64,000 nucleotides of DNA from S015-6 sp964479535 (lineage in GTDB: Bacteria > Desulfobacterota > DSWW01). Below the pieces are notes generated by a model. That model had not been told where the DNA came from. It ran no database searches and was given only the letters and a program-made list of their open reading frames with translations. The DNA lies in assembly GCA_964479535.1 (NCBI GenBank), contig CAYZMM010000027.1, positions 1-64,000 of the forward strand, read 5' to 3'. Positions within the stretch are counted from its first letter, which is position 1, and each line of letters starts with the position of its first letter. The position numbers were made by a program, and so were the translations under genes. This document shows positions 17,534 to 24,834 of the stretch, one piece after another.

Positions 17534-17550
17534 GGAGAGTCTCCTTCAGG

Positions 17551-18393
17551 TTAAATTCCCAGAGGCAGCCCGCCCGCGACGGGAATCGCCACCCCCGTGA
17601 CGAAGCCGGAGCGGGGGCCGGCGAGGTAGGCGACCACGTCCGCAACCTCCTCGGGCATTCCGGCGCGCCCCATGGCGGCGACCTCGCCGAAGATCCGCCT
17701 CGCCTCCTCCAGGCCGACCCCCTTCTCCATGGCGATGAACTGGATCTCCTCCTCCCCCATGTCCGTGAGGATCATGCCCGGGCACACCGCGTTGCAGCGG
17801 ATGTTCCGGCCGCCGAATTCGGCGGCAACGGCCTTGGTGAGCCCCACGACGGCAAACTTGGTGACCGTGTAGGCCCCGTAGCCCACTGCAGCCCCGAGAC
17901 CCGCCATGGAGGCGTTGTTGATGATCGAACCGCCCCCGCGCTCCTCCATGCTCGGGATCACGGCCTTGCAGAACTCCACCATCCCCTTCACGTTGACCTG
18001 CCAGCTCAGGTCCCAGTTCTCGCTCGGGATTTCCAGGATCGAACCCACCCCCACGCCGGTGCCCGCGTTGTTGAACAGGATGTCCACCCCGCCGAAGGCG
18101 TCGCGCGTCTTCTCGACGCAGTCCCGGACCTGGGCAGGGTCGGTCACGTCCACGGCCAGGGCCATCCCCCGGGAACCCAGGGCCTCGATCTCCCTGGCCA
18201 GAGCCTCCAGAGCGGAGAAGTCGTCACCTATCCCGACCAGGCCTTCCATCGTGAGCTCTTTTCGCTCCCTGGCCACGTCCGTGACCACCACGAGCGCGCC
18301 CTGCTCGGCGAGCTTCAGGGCGGTTGCCCGGCCCATGCCCTTCGGCCGGCCCGCTCCCGTGACGATCGCTACCTTTCCATCCAGGATCTTCAT
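17551..18393 (-). CDS. Short-chain dehydrogenase/reductase
   Basis: 280 residues. It opens MKILDGKVAIVTGAGRPKGMGRA (a slightly expanded cofactor loop), with VVTDVARER after the second strand (an Asp favours NAD), ILFNNAGTG near residue 105 and the catalytic pair in YGAYTVTKFAVVGL near 165. The end GVAIPVAGGLPLGI is a normal SDR tail. The AGGAGACAAGGAC site precedes the ATG at 18393. It is the first gene after the operator-controlled promoter at 18433-18480 and heads the SDR-VOC-VOC operon. The substrate is unknown. Confidence 0.85.
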   Translation of the reverse strand: MKILDGKVAIVTGAGRPKGMGRATALKLAEQGALVVVTDVARERKELTMEGLVGIGDDFSALEALAREIEALGSRGMALAVDVTDPAQVRDCVEKTRDAFGGVDILFNNAGTGVGVGSILEIPSENWDLSWQVNVKGMVEFCKAVIPSMEERGGGSIINNASMAGLGAAVGYGAYTVTKFAVVGLTKAVAAEFGGRNIRCNAVCPGMILTDMGEEEIQFIAMEKGVGLEEARRIFGEVAAMGRAGMPEEVADVVAYLAGPRSGFVTGVAIPVAGGLPLGI

Positions 18394-18432
18394 GTCCTTG
18401 TCTCCTCTGGCACGCGAGGTTTCAGGAGGGCA

Positions 18433-18480
18433 GAGAGTGAGTATTCACTCTCCATACACGAAAATCCACCCTCCTGTCAA
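18433..18480 (-). promoter_or_regulatory. Promoter with TetR/FadR-type operator, upstream of the SDR-VOC-VOC operon
   Basis: Minus-strand TTGACA (18480-18475), an 18-bp spacer and TATGGA (18456-18451) are followed by the 20-bp operator GAGAGTGAGTATTCACTCTC (18433-18452), which overlaps the -10 and the expected start site. Both arms are identical to those of the site at 3835-3854 and only the four central bases differ. It is 40 bases from the SDR ATG and 78 bases from the divergent class IV aminotransferase, which it might also influence. Confidence 0.75.
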
Positions 18481-18529
18481 GGACCGGAGCGTTCACATTC
18501 TCCGTGCACTCTGCTAGCATCTTCGGGTC

Positions 18530-19366
18530 ATGAAACGAGACGCTGCCTGCCGATATGTCATCCTCGACGGCGAGATCCGGCCTGCCGGAGAAACGGACAT
18601 CTTCGCCAAGATCCGCGACCAGGCCGTCTACGAGGTGATCAAGGTCGTGGAGGGGGTCCCCCTGTTTCTCGAAGAGCACATGGAGCGCATGCGGGGCTCC
18701 GGGGAAGCCTCGGGCATTCCCATCCTCAAGCCGGACCGGGAGATTCGCGACGAGATCGCCGCACTGGTGGAGCGGAACGGATGCAGGGAGACGAACGCGA
18801 AGCTCGTCTGCGCCCGCGTGGGCGGCGGGGAGGTCTTCCTGACCTATTTCATTCCCAGCGAGGATCCGCGGCCGGAGGGACGGCGAAAAGGGGTTCACAC
18901 GATCCTGCTCCAGGCGGAGAGAAAGGATCCGCACGTGAAAACGGTGAGCGGCTCTTTTCGGGACCGGGTCCGGGAGGCGATGGCAAGGGCGGGCGCTTAC
19001 GAAACGCTTCTGGTCGACGCGGAAGGGTTCATCACGGAAGGGGTGCGCTCCAATCTCTTCTTCGTGAAGGGAGGCGGCCTGTGCACGCCGCCGTCGGAAC
19101 GGGTCCTCCTGGGGGTCACCCGAAGGCACGTGCTGCAGATCTGCGAGAAGGCCGGGATAGACGTACGGGAGGAGCGGCTGCATCAGGAGGAGGTCGCCGG
19201 CATCGATGCCGCCTTTCTCACCGGGACCACGGTGGACGTCATGCCCATCGGCACCATCGAGTCTTGCGCCCTGGGATCCGCTTCGCATCCTTTGGTTCGG
19301 GAAATCGTGGGGAAGTACCGGGAGGAAGTGAAGGCCTACGTTCAGAGGAGAAGGGGACGTTGTTAA
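18530..19366 (+). CDS. PLP-dependent class IV aminotransferase (BCAT/D-amino-acid aminotransferase-like)
   Basis: 278 residues, the usual length for fold-type IV aminotransferases. The PLP lysine is Lys137 in HVKTVSG; the phosphate-binding segment FITEGVRSNLFFV lies near residue 165 and FLTGTTVDVMPI near 230. The family covers branched-chain and D-amino-acid aminotransferases and 4-amino-4-deoxychorismate lyase, and the exact member cannot be read. It is the only plus-strand gene between 12.1 and 26.4 kb. The ribosome site is weak. The last codons and the TAA stop (RRGRC*) are supplied by the repeat at 19352-19386, so the native C-terminus may have been replaced. Confidence 0.83.
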   Translation: MKRDAACRYVILDGEIRPAGETDIFAKIRDQAVYEVIKVVEGVPLFLEEHMERMRGSGEASGIPILKPDREIRDEIAALVERNGCRETNAKLVCARVGGGEVFLTYFIPSEDPRPEGRRKGVHTILLQAERKDPHVKTVSGSFRDRVREAMARAGAYETLLVDAEGFITEGVRSNLFFVKGGGLCTPPSERVLLGVTRRHVLQICEKAGIDVREERLHQEEVAGIDAAFLTGTTVDVMPIGTIESCALGSASHPLVREIVGKYREEVKAYVQRRRGRC

Positions 19367-19386
19367 CTTCGTTAACAACGTCCCCT
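19352..19386. repeat. GGGGACGTTGTTAAC palindrome, short copy
   Basis: A 35-bp perfect palindrome: AGGGGACGTTGTTAAC, TTC, and the complement of the first arm. It starts inside the 3' end of the aminotransferase gene, giving its stop codon, and ends 8 bases before the stop of the convergent SDR gene. As a hairpin it could serve as a two-way transcription end point, but there is no U-run. Confidence 0.85.
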
Positions 19387-19393
19387 AAATTGT

Positions 19394-20227
19394 CTATCGG
19401 GCGCTCCGCTCATCGTTGAAACGCACCCGCTTCCGGAACAGGTTGACGAGCTTGCGCTGCCACCAGAAATTGCCTGCGGGGCAGAGCCGGAACATCCACC
19501 AGAAGATCAGATCGTAGACGGGGAAGGCGATCAGGCCCTTGTTCTTCCTCACGCCCCGGAGAATCTTCAGCGCCGTCGCGTTCGGGGTCATCTCCTTCAT
19601 GATCAGGGCGTTGAAGGCTTCACGATCGCCGTTGAGGATCTTGTAGGTCTGGCGGACCTCCGTCCTGACCGAGCCGGGGCAGGCGACACTGACCTTCACG
19701 CCGAGGTCGGCTGCCTCGGGTCGCAGAGCCATGGTGAGGCCCACCACCGCCTTCTTTACGGCCGTGTAGCCGGTCGCCAGGGCGAAGGGGAACAGACCGA
19801 AGACCGAAGAAACGTTGACGATGTGGCCGTGTCCCTGCCGGATCATGACTTCGTACGCGGAAGCGGTCCCGTGGACGACCGTCATGATGTCGCTGTCGAT
19901 GAAGTGGCGCCAGTCGTCGCAGGTCATGTCCCTGAACTCGCCGAACATGATGACGCCCGCATTGTTGAACATGTAGTCCAGGGACCCGCGGGATGCCGCC
20001 TGCCGGACCATCGCCTCCACGGCCTCCGGATCCCGCATGTCGGTCTGGACCGCCTCGGCCCTTCCCCCGGCATCGGTGATCCTCGAGACGGTCCGGTCGG
20101 CCCCTTCCTTGTTGATGTCGGCGACAAAGACCTCTGCCCCGAGCTTCGCAAGCTCGAGGCAGAGTTCCCGGCCGATCCCCGAGGCCCCGCCGGTGACGAG
20201 GGCCGTCTTACCGGAAAAGGGATTCAT
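19394..20227 (-). CDS. Short-chain dehydrogenase/reductase with C-terminal hydrophobic segment
   Basis: 277 residues. The start reads KTALVTGGASGIGRELCLEL, the cofactor loop of classical SDRs, followed by VADINKEGA (Asp, so NAD preferred), YMFNNAGVIMFGE near residue 90 and the catalytic pair in TGYTAVKKAVVGL near 160. After the catalytic core comes an aromatic stretch YDLIFWWMFRLCPAGNFWWQ (about residues 240-260) and a basic tail, suggesting contact with a membrane. GGGGAGAAGAAGC precedes the ATG. It lies 15 bases after the SnoaL-like gene and is probably co-transcribed with it. The substrate is unknown; lipid-like is a guess from the hydrophobic tail. Confidence 0.82.
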   Translation of the reverse strand: MNPFSGKTALVTGGASGIGRELCLELAKLGAEVFVADINKEGADRTVSRITDAGGRAEAVQTDMRDPEAVEAMVRQAASRGSLDYMFNNAGVIMFGEFRDMTCDDWRHFIDSDIMTVVHGTASAYEVMIRQGHGHIVNVSSVFGLFPFALATGYTAVKKAVVGLTMALRPEAADLGVKVSVACPGSVRTEVRQTYKILNGDREAFNALIMKEMTPNATALKILRGVRKNKGLIAFPVYDLIFWWMFRLCPAGNFWWQRKLVNLFRKRVRFNDERSAR

Positions 20228-20242
20228 GCTTCTTCTCCCCGT

Positions 20243-21211
20243 CTATTTCCCACGGGGATAGTCTTTCGGGTACCCGTAGTGGGCCTTGTAGACTTCGGTC
20301 GCGTAGAAGGTCTCCACGAGCCAGTTGGAATCGTGATAGCTCTTGAACCGGTGCATCTTGCCGTTCTCGTCCATCAGCCAGCTCTGAACGATGTAGCAGT
20401 CCAGGTATCTCTGCGTGCCGTCCGGATTGTCGTAGTAATGCAGCTCGTGGATCTCGAAATCCGCCATGTTGCCTTCCGCAACGATGCGCGTGAAATTGAA
20501 GGCGCAGAGCCGCCAGAGGGAAAACAGATTTGAGAACCACTGTCTGAATCCCTCCTTTCCGGAGTACTGCCCTGCGTAGGGAATGACGTCCACATCCGAT
20601 TTGAAACAGACTTCCACGTCCTCGTTCATGTGGTGGTACAGCTTGTCGTAAGACTCCAGACCCATGTAGCATTGTCCGAAGAGATCGTAGAACTCGGACA
20701 TGAGCTTGCCCGCGTAAGGCTTCCCGTTCGGATCGAAGGCCGGGTGCGTGTCCTTTTCCCTCACGTCGGTGAAGGTTTGATTCTTGTTGTTCACCGCCTT
20801 GAGGAAGGTGGCCGTGTCGAAGAAGAGCTTCAGGGTCCGAAACCGGCCGTCCGTGTCCATGTCGGCGAGGGCCACGAACTCCAGCTCGAAGACAGAGCCC
20901 GACTCCTTGATCTTGAACTCCGCCTCGTAGTGGAGGTCCGCGCAGAAACCGTCGACCATGGTGAACTGCTCCTTCAGGCGCTGGACCTCGATGGTCTCGT
21001 AGAAGCTGCTGTAATGTGCATTCAGGTTGCCGTGGCCCTGGTGGCATCCGAAGAGGACGTGCTGCTGCGGCATACCGGGGAATTGAACCACCGGGCTGGG
21101 TCCGAAATGGGTGTCGATCATCTCCTTCACATCCCCGGCGGAGGGCTCCTTCAGTCCGTAGATCGCGTTGACCCTCTCGGCCGCTCTCTGTCTGATCTGC
21201 TCCTTGTCCAT
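20243..21211 (-). CDS. SnoaL-like (NTF2-fold) domain protein
   Basis: 322 residues from the ATG at 21211, chosen for its AAGGAGTGCGT site; a longer frame upstream runs through the repeat and is not credible. Two similar halves can be seen: PSPVVQFPGMPQQH..., with MVDGFCADLHYEAEFKI, and then DVDVIPYAGQYSGKEGFRQW with ADFEIHELHYYDNPDG. Both have the acid- and aromatic-rich pattern of NTF2-like SnoaL domains, which bind small hydrophobic molecules or catalyse cyclisation, hydration or isomerisation. No metal or catalytic residue can be assigned. The SDR follows within 15 bases, so the pair may process the same compound. Confidence 0.68.
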   Translation of the reverse strand: MDKEQIRQRAAERVNAIYGLKEPSAGDVKEMIDTHFGPSPVVQFPGMPQQHVLFGCHQGHGNLNAHYSSFYETIEVQRLKEQFTMVDGFCADLHYEAEFKIKESGSVFELEFVALADMDTDGRFRTLKLFFDTATFLKAVNNKNQTFTDVREKDTHPAFDPNGKPYAGKLMSEFYDLFGQCYMGLESYDKLYHHMNEDVEVCFKSDVDVIPYAGQYSGKEGFRQWFSNLFSLWRLCAFNFTRIVAEGNMADFEIHELHYYDNPDGTQRYLDCYIVQSWLMDENGKMHRFKSYHDSNWLVETFYATEVYKAHYGYPKDYPRGK

Positions 21212-21295
21212 ACGCACTCCTTCCAGGGCGAAAAATAGGGTTGAGGCGCATCCATTATAGCAAAAAGAGACCCGCCTGTCTCGAATCGCAGGAAG

Positions 21296-21357
21296 GGGGA
21301 CGTTGTTTACTTCGTTAACTTCTCGACGAGAAGTTAACGAAGTAAACAACGTCCCCT
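21296..21357. repeat. GGGGACGTTGTTTAC palindrome, variant long copy
   Basis: A perfect 31-bp inverted repeat with no loop bases between the arms (GGGGACGTTGTTTACTTCGT at the left end). It differs from the copy at 14381-14445 by a T for A in both arms at matching positions (TTTAC/GTAAA instead of TTAAC/GTTAA), a paired change that keeps the hairpin intact. It separates the lrp-like gene from the SnoaL-like gene. Confidence 0.85.
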
Positions 21358-21404
21358 AAATCCTGAGGCTGGGAGGTTGCCACGCTTCGCTCGCAACATG
21401 CGGA

Positions 21405-21872
21405 CTAGAGGATGTAGGGGACCCGGAAGTTGTAGTCCTTGTAGACGACGAAGGTCTCCACGCTGCGGATGCCCTTCACCCGGGACATCTGCTCCGTGTA
21501 GAACTCGAGGAGGCTGAACCCCTCCTTGAGCATGACGACCAGGATTAGGTCGTACCGCCCCGTCACGACGCTCACCGAAACGACCCCCTTCAGCTTGCTG
21601 ATCTCCTTTCCCTTCTTGACGAGCTCCATGCTCTGCAGCCGGACCCCGATGAAGACGACGCTGTGACCCGGGATCTCCCCGGGAACCACGCCCCCGGTGA
21701 TCTGAAGGACGCCGTTGTCGATCAGCCGGGTGACACGGGACCGCACCGTGTTCTCCGCAAGGGACAGTTCCTCTGCAATCCGTTTGAAAGACTTCCTGCC
21801 GTCCCGGAGGTGCCGGATGATGTCGATGTCGGTTTCGTCGATCCTGGTCTTCCTGTCTTCATTCTTCACCAT
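21405..21872 (-). CDS. Lrp/AsnC family transcriptional regulator
   Basis: 155 residues. The N-terminal helix-turn-helix (IDETDIDIIRHLRDGRKSFK, then LSLAENTVRSRVTRLIDNGV) and the C-terminal RAM ligand domain (VSVSVVTGRYDLILVV, then SRVKGIRSVETFVV) are both complete. Such proteins sense amino acids. It is the last gene of the gcvPA-gcvPB-lipA-gcvR-like operon, 31 bases after the ACT-domain gene, so control of glycine decarboxylase in response to an amino acid is a natural inference. GGGGAG precedes the ATG. Confidence 0.88.
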   Translation of the reverse strand: MVKNEDRKTRIDETDIDIIRHLRDGRKSFKRIAEELSLAENTVRSRVTRLIDNGVLQITGGVVPGEIPGHSVVFIGVRLQSMELVKKGKEISKLKGVVSVSVVTGRYDLILVVMLKEGFSLLEFYTEQMSRVKGIRSVETFVVYKDYNFRVPYIL

Positions 21873-21903
21873 GACCGTCCGATCTCCCCATCGCTTCCCG
21901 TTG

Positions 21904-22428
21904 TCACGGTTTGAAGATCAAATCCAGGTTCATCTCGGCTGCAAGGCGTGCCAGCCGGTCCTTGGTCTCTCCGATCGAACTCTCTGGCGGAACCTTCGCC
22001 TCGATCCTCAGGTCGAACAGAGGCGCCCCCGAGAGGGGCGCACGGGTCACCTGCGTCTCCAGGGATTCGATGTTCACATCCTGCTTCCGCAGCAGGCGGA
22101 CCACCCGCTGGACGATGCCGGGATGATCCATGGCGATGATCTCGAACTTGAGCGGCAGCCCGGTCCTCACCGGACCGATCGCAGGATCAGCGGCAGGGTG
22201 AAGGTGCGTTTCGAGGCCGACACCCTTCAGGTCTTCGAGCCCTTCCTCGACCGCCTCGACCTGTCCCTCGGTGCAGGAGAAGAGGGTCATGGAGGAGAAA
22301 CACCCCCCGAGGACCGCCATACGGCTGTCCTCGATGTTCGCCCCCTTCTCGAAGAGAATCGTGGAGATGTCGTCCACGATGCCGGGCCGGTCCTTTCCGG
22401 ACGACAGGAGAATGAAGTACTTCGTCAT
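21904..22428 (-). CDS. GcvR-like double ACT domain protein
   Basis: 174 residues from the ATG at 22428 (GGGGGAG upstream). Two ACT domains are visible: FILLSSGKDRPGIVDDISTI at residues 4-23 and FEIIAMDHPGIVQRVVRLL near residue 95. The layout matches the glycine cleavage system transcriptional repressor GcvR of gammaproteobacteria, which acts through protein contacts and binds glycine. There is no DNA-binding domain. Its place between lipA and an lrp-type regulator in a gcv operon supports a sensory role in glycine decarboxylase control, possibly in partnership with the Lrp protein. That partnership is inferred. Confidence 0.75.
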   Translation of the reverse strand: MTKYFILLSSGKDRPGIVDDISTILFEKGANIEDSRMAVLGGCFSSMTLFSCTEGQVEAVEEGLEDLKGVGLETHLHPAADPAIGPVRTGLPLKFEIIAMDHPGIVQRVVRLLRKQDVNIESLETQVTRAPLSGAPLFDLRIEAKVPPESSIGETKDRLARLAAEMNLDLIFKP

Positions 22429-22445
22429 GTTCGGCTCCCCCTTGT

Positions 22446-23354
22446 TCACGCGCCTTGGCCGGACGTTTCCCGGCGGCCCCGGAAGAAGGCTTCCGCCCGG
22501 TAGGAGCTTCGCACGAAGGGCCCGCTGGCAACCTCGGTAAAGCCCAGATCGAGAGCCACCCTTCGCCACGCCTCGAATTCATCCGGAGGAACAAAGCGTT
22601 CGACAGGCAGATGTCCTCGGGTCGGCTGCAGGTACTGCCCCAGGGTCAGGAGGCTGCACCCTGCCCCGCGCAGGTCCCGGAGGGTCTCCTCGATTTCCCC
22701 GGAGGACTCTCCCAGCCCGAGCATGAGGCCCGATTTGGCGGGAATCGCGGGATCGTGGGCACCGACCCGCTCCAGGAGTTCCAGCGATCTTCGGTAGGCC
22801 GCTCCCGGCCTGACCGACCGGTACAGGCGCGGCACGGTCTCCAGGTTGTGATTGAGTACATCCGGGCGCATTTCCAGGACCGTCTGCAGGGCATGCCGGT
22901 CGCCCTGGAAGTCCGGGATCAGCACCTCCACGAGCACCGCCGGGCTCCTCCCGCGGATCTCCCGGATGGTCTCCGCGTACAGGCTCGCACCGCCGTCCGC
23001 CAGATCGTCCCGCGTCACGGACGTGATCACCACGTAGTGAAGGCCCATCTCCCGGACCGCCTCGGCCACCCGTACCGGTTCGTCCGGATCGGGCGGGCCG
23101 GAAGGCCCGTGGGCGACCGAACAGAACCGGCAGTCCCGGGTGCAACGGTCACCGAGGATGAGAAACGTGGCCGTCCCGCGGGAAAAGCACTCGCCCTGGT
23201 TCGGGCAACGGGCCTCCTCGCAGACCGTGTGCAGCCCGCCCCTCCGAAGCAGCTCCGGAACCCTCCGGTAATCGGCCCCCGCCGGAATCCGGACCTTCAA
23301 CCAGGGAGGTTTCCGAAGGGGCCGGCGCCCGCCGTTCTCTCGTTCCGGTTTCAT
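22446..23354 (-). CDS. lipA: Lipoyl synthase (radical SAM)
   Basis: 302 residues from the ATG at 23354, chosen for the CGGAGGA site; a GTG start 30 bases upstream lacks one and would overlap gcvPB. Both clusters of the family are present: the auxiliary cluster CEEARCPNQGEC near residue 45 and the radical-SAM motif CTRDCRFC near 70. The C-terminal RSSYRAE carries the conserved Ser ligand. The enzyme inserts two sulfurs into octanoyl groups on lipoyl domains such as GcvH. It sits 22 bases after gcvPB, so lipoylation is expressed together with glycine decarboxylase, although gcvH and gcvT are not in the window. Confidence 0.95.
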   Translation of the reverse strand: MKPERENGGRRPLRKPPWLKVRIPAGADYRRVPELLRRGGLHTVCEEARCPNQGECFSRGTATFLILGDRCTRDCRFCSVAHGPSGPPDPDEPVRVAEAVREMGLHYVVITSVTRDDLADGGASLYAETIREIRGRSPAVLVEVLIPDFQGDRHALQTVLEMRPDVLNHNLETVPRLYRSVRPGAAYRRSLELLERVGAHDPAIPAKSGLMLGLGESSGEIEETLRDLRGAGCSLLTLGQYLQPTRGHLPVERFVPPDEFEAWRRVALDLGFTEVASGPFVRSSYRAEAFFRGRRETSGQGA

Positions 23355-23376
23355 CGCAGCAGGGTCCTCCGAGGGG

Positions 23377-24834
23377 TCAACCACAGAGACACGGGTGCCG
23401 GGCCGCGCCCGTTTCGTCCATCCGTCTCACCTTGCAACGGTGCGGGGCGTTCCGGAGAAGGTCGGGGTCTCTCTCCGCCTCGTCGGCGACCGCCTTGAAC
23501 GCCTCGATCAGCAGGTCGATGCTCTCCTTCGACTCCGTCTCGGTCGGCTCGATCATGATGGCGCCGTTCACCACCAGCGGGAAATAGACCGTGGGCGGGT
23601 GAAACCCGTAGTCCATCAGCCGCTTGACCATGTCCAGGGTGGTCACCTTCCGATCCCTCTGGAATTTATCGGAAAAGACGCACTCGTGCATGCAGGGCCT
23701 GTCGTAGGGAAGATGGAGAACGCCCTTGAGCTTCTCCTTGATGTAGTTGGCGTTCAGCACGGCCAGCTGGCTCGCCTTCTTCAGGTCCTCCGCCCCCATG
23801 GTGCGGATGTAGCCGTAGGCCCTGACCAGCACGCCGAAGTTGCCGTGGAAGGCGTGCACCCTGCCGATCGATTCGGGAAAGTGCTCGGACAGGGCGTATG
23901 CCCCCTCCTTCTCCACCACGCGCGGAACCGGCAGGAAGGGTACGAGTTGCTTCTTCACGCAGACCGGCCCTGCACCCGGTCCGCCTCCGCCGTGGGGCGT
24001 GGAGAAGGTCTTGTGCAGGTTCAGGTGGAGAACATCGACCCCCATCCCGCCCATGTCCGCGATCCCCATGACCGCGTTCATGTTCGCCCCGTCCCCGTAA
24101 ACGAGCCCTCCCTTCCGGTGCACGATCCGGGCGATCTCCCGGATGTTCTCTTCGAAGAGGCCCAGGGTGTTCGGGTTGGTGACCATGATCCCGGCCGTGT
24201 CCTCGTCCATGACTTCCGCCACGGCCTCGGCGGAGAGGATTCCCTCCGAATTCGATTTCACGGCAACGGGCCGGTACCCGCAGAGGGCCGCACTGGCCGG
24301 GTTGGTTCCGTGCGCCGTGTCCGGAACGATGATCTTCGACCGCGGCGCCCCCTTGCTCTTGTGGTAGGCGTAGAGGATCAGCATGCCGGTCAGCTCGCCC
24401 TGGGCCCCGGCGGCCGGCTGCAGGGTGGCAGCGTCCATGCCGGTGATTTCGGCCAGCAGGCGCTCCAGCTCGAACACGAGCTGAAGTGCACCCTGTGCCA
24501 GGGCAGGCGGCAACAGGGGATGGGACTCCGAGAACCCCTCGAGCCCGGCCAGCCTCTCGTGAAGCTTCGGGTTGTACTTCATGGTGCAGGAGCCGAGGGA
24601 GTACATGCCCGTGTCCACGCCGAAATTCCACTGGGAGAGCCGCGTGTAGTGGCGAACCACGTCCACCTCGCTCAGATCCGGAAGGTCCGGCCCGTCTCCG
24701 GTCAGTTCCTCGTCCAGCGGGGCCGGATCCACATCGCGCCGCGGCATGGAGAAGCCGCACCTTCCGGTTCTTCCCCTCTCCCAGAGCAGGGGCTCGTTCA
24801 GGATCAGTCCCGTGGTTCCGAGCGTCTCGCTCAT
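23377..24834 (-). CDS. gcvPB: Glycine dehydrogenase (decarboxylating) subunit 2
   Basis: 485 residues, full length for the C-terminal half of the split P-protein. The PLP lysine is Lys275 in HLNLHKTFSTPHGGGGPG; CTMKYNPK lies near residue 90 and VPDTAHGTNPASAA near 178. With GcvPA it decarboxylates glycine and passes the aminomethyl group to the lipoyl arm of GcvH. Its ATG overlaps the gcvPA stop by four bases (ATGA), typical of translational coupling for a 1:1 heteromer. The split form is usual in anaerobic and thermophilic bacteria. Confidence 0.95.
   Translation of the reverse strand: MSETLGTTGLILNEPLLWERGRTGRCGFSMPRRDVDPAPLDEELTGDGPDLPDLSEVDVVRHYTRLSQWNFGVDTGMYSLGSCTMKYNPKLHERLAGLEGFSESHPLLPPALAQGALQLVFELERLLAEITGMDAATLQPAAGAQGELTGMLILYAYHKSKGAPRSKIIVPDTAHGTNPASAALCGYRPVAVKSNSEGILSAEAVAEVMDEDTAGIMVTNPNTLGLFEENIREIARIVHRKGGLVYGDGANMNAVMGIADMGGMGVDVLHLNLHKTFSTPHGGGGPGAGPVCVKKQLVPFLPVPRVVEKEGAYALSEHFPESIGRVHAFHGNFGVLVRAYGYIRTMGAEDLKKASQLAVLNANYIKEKLKGVLHLPYDRPCMHECVFSDKFQRDRKVTTLDMVKRLMDYGFHPPTVYFPLVVNGAIMIEPTETESKESIDLLIEAFKAVADEAERDPDLLRNAPHRCKVRRMDETGAARHPCLCG

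Noticed and set aside
14381..21357. CRISPR array made of the GGGGACGTTGTTAAC repeats
   Set aside because: Copies are kilobases apart, fully palindromic and without spacers or cas genes.
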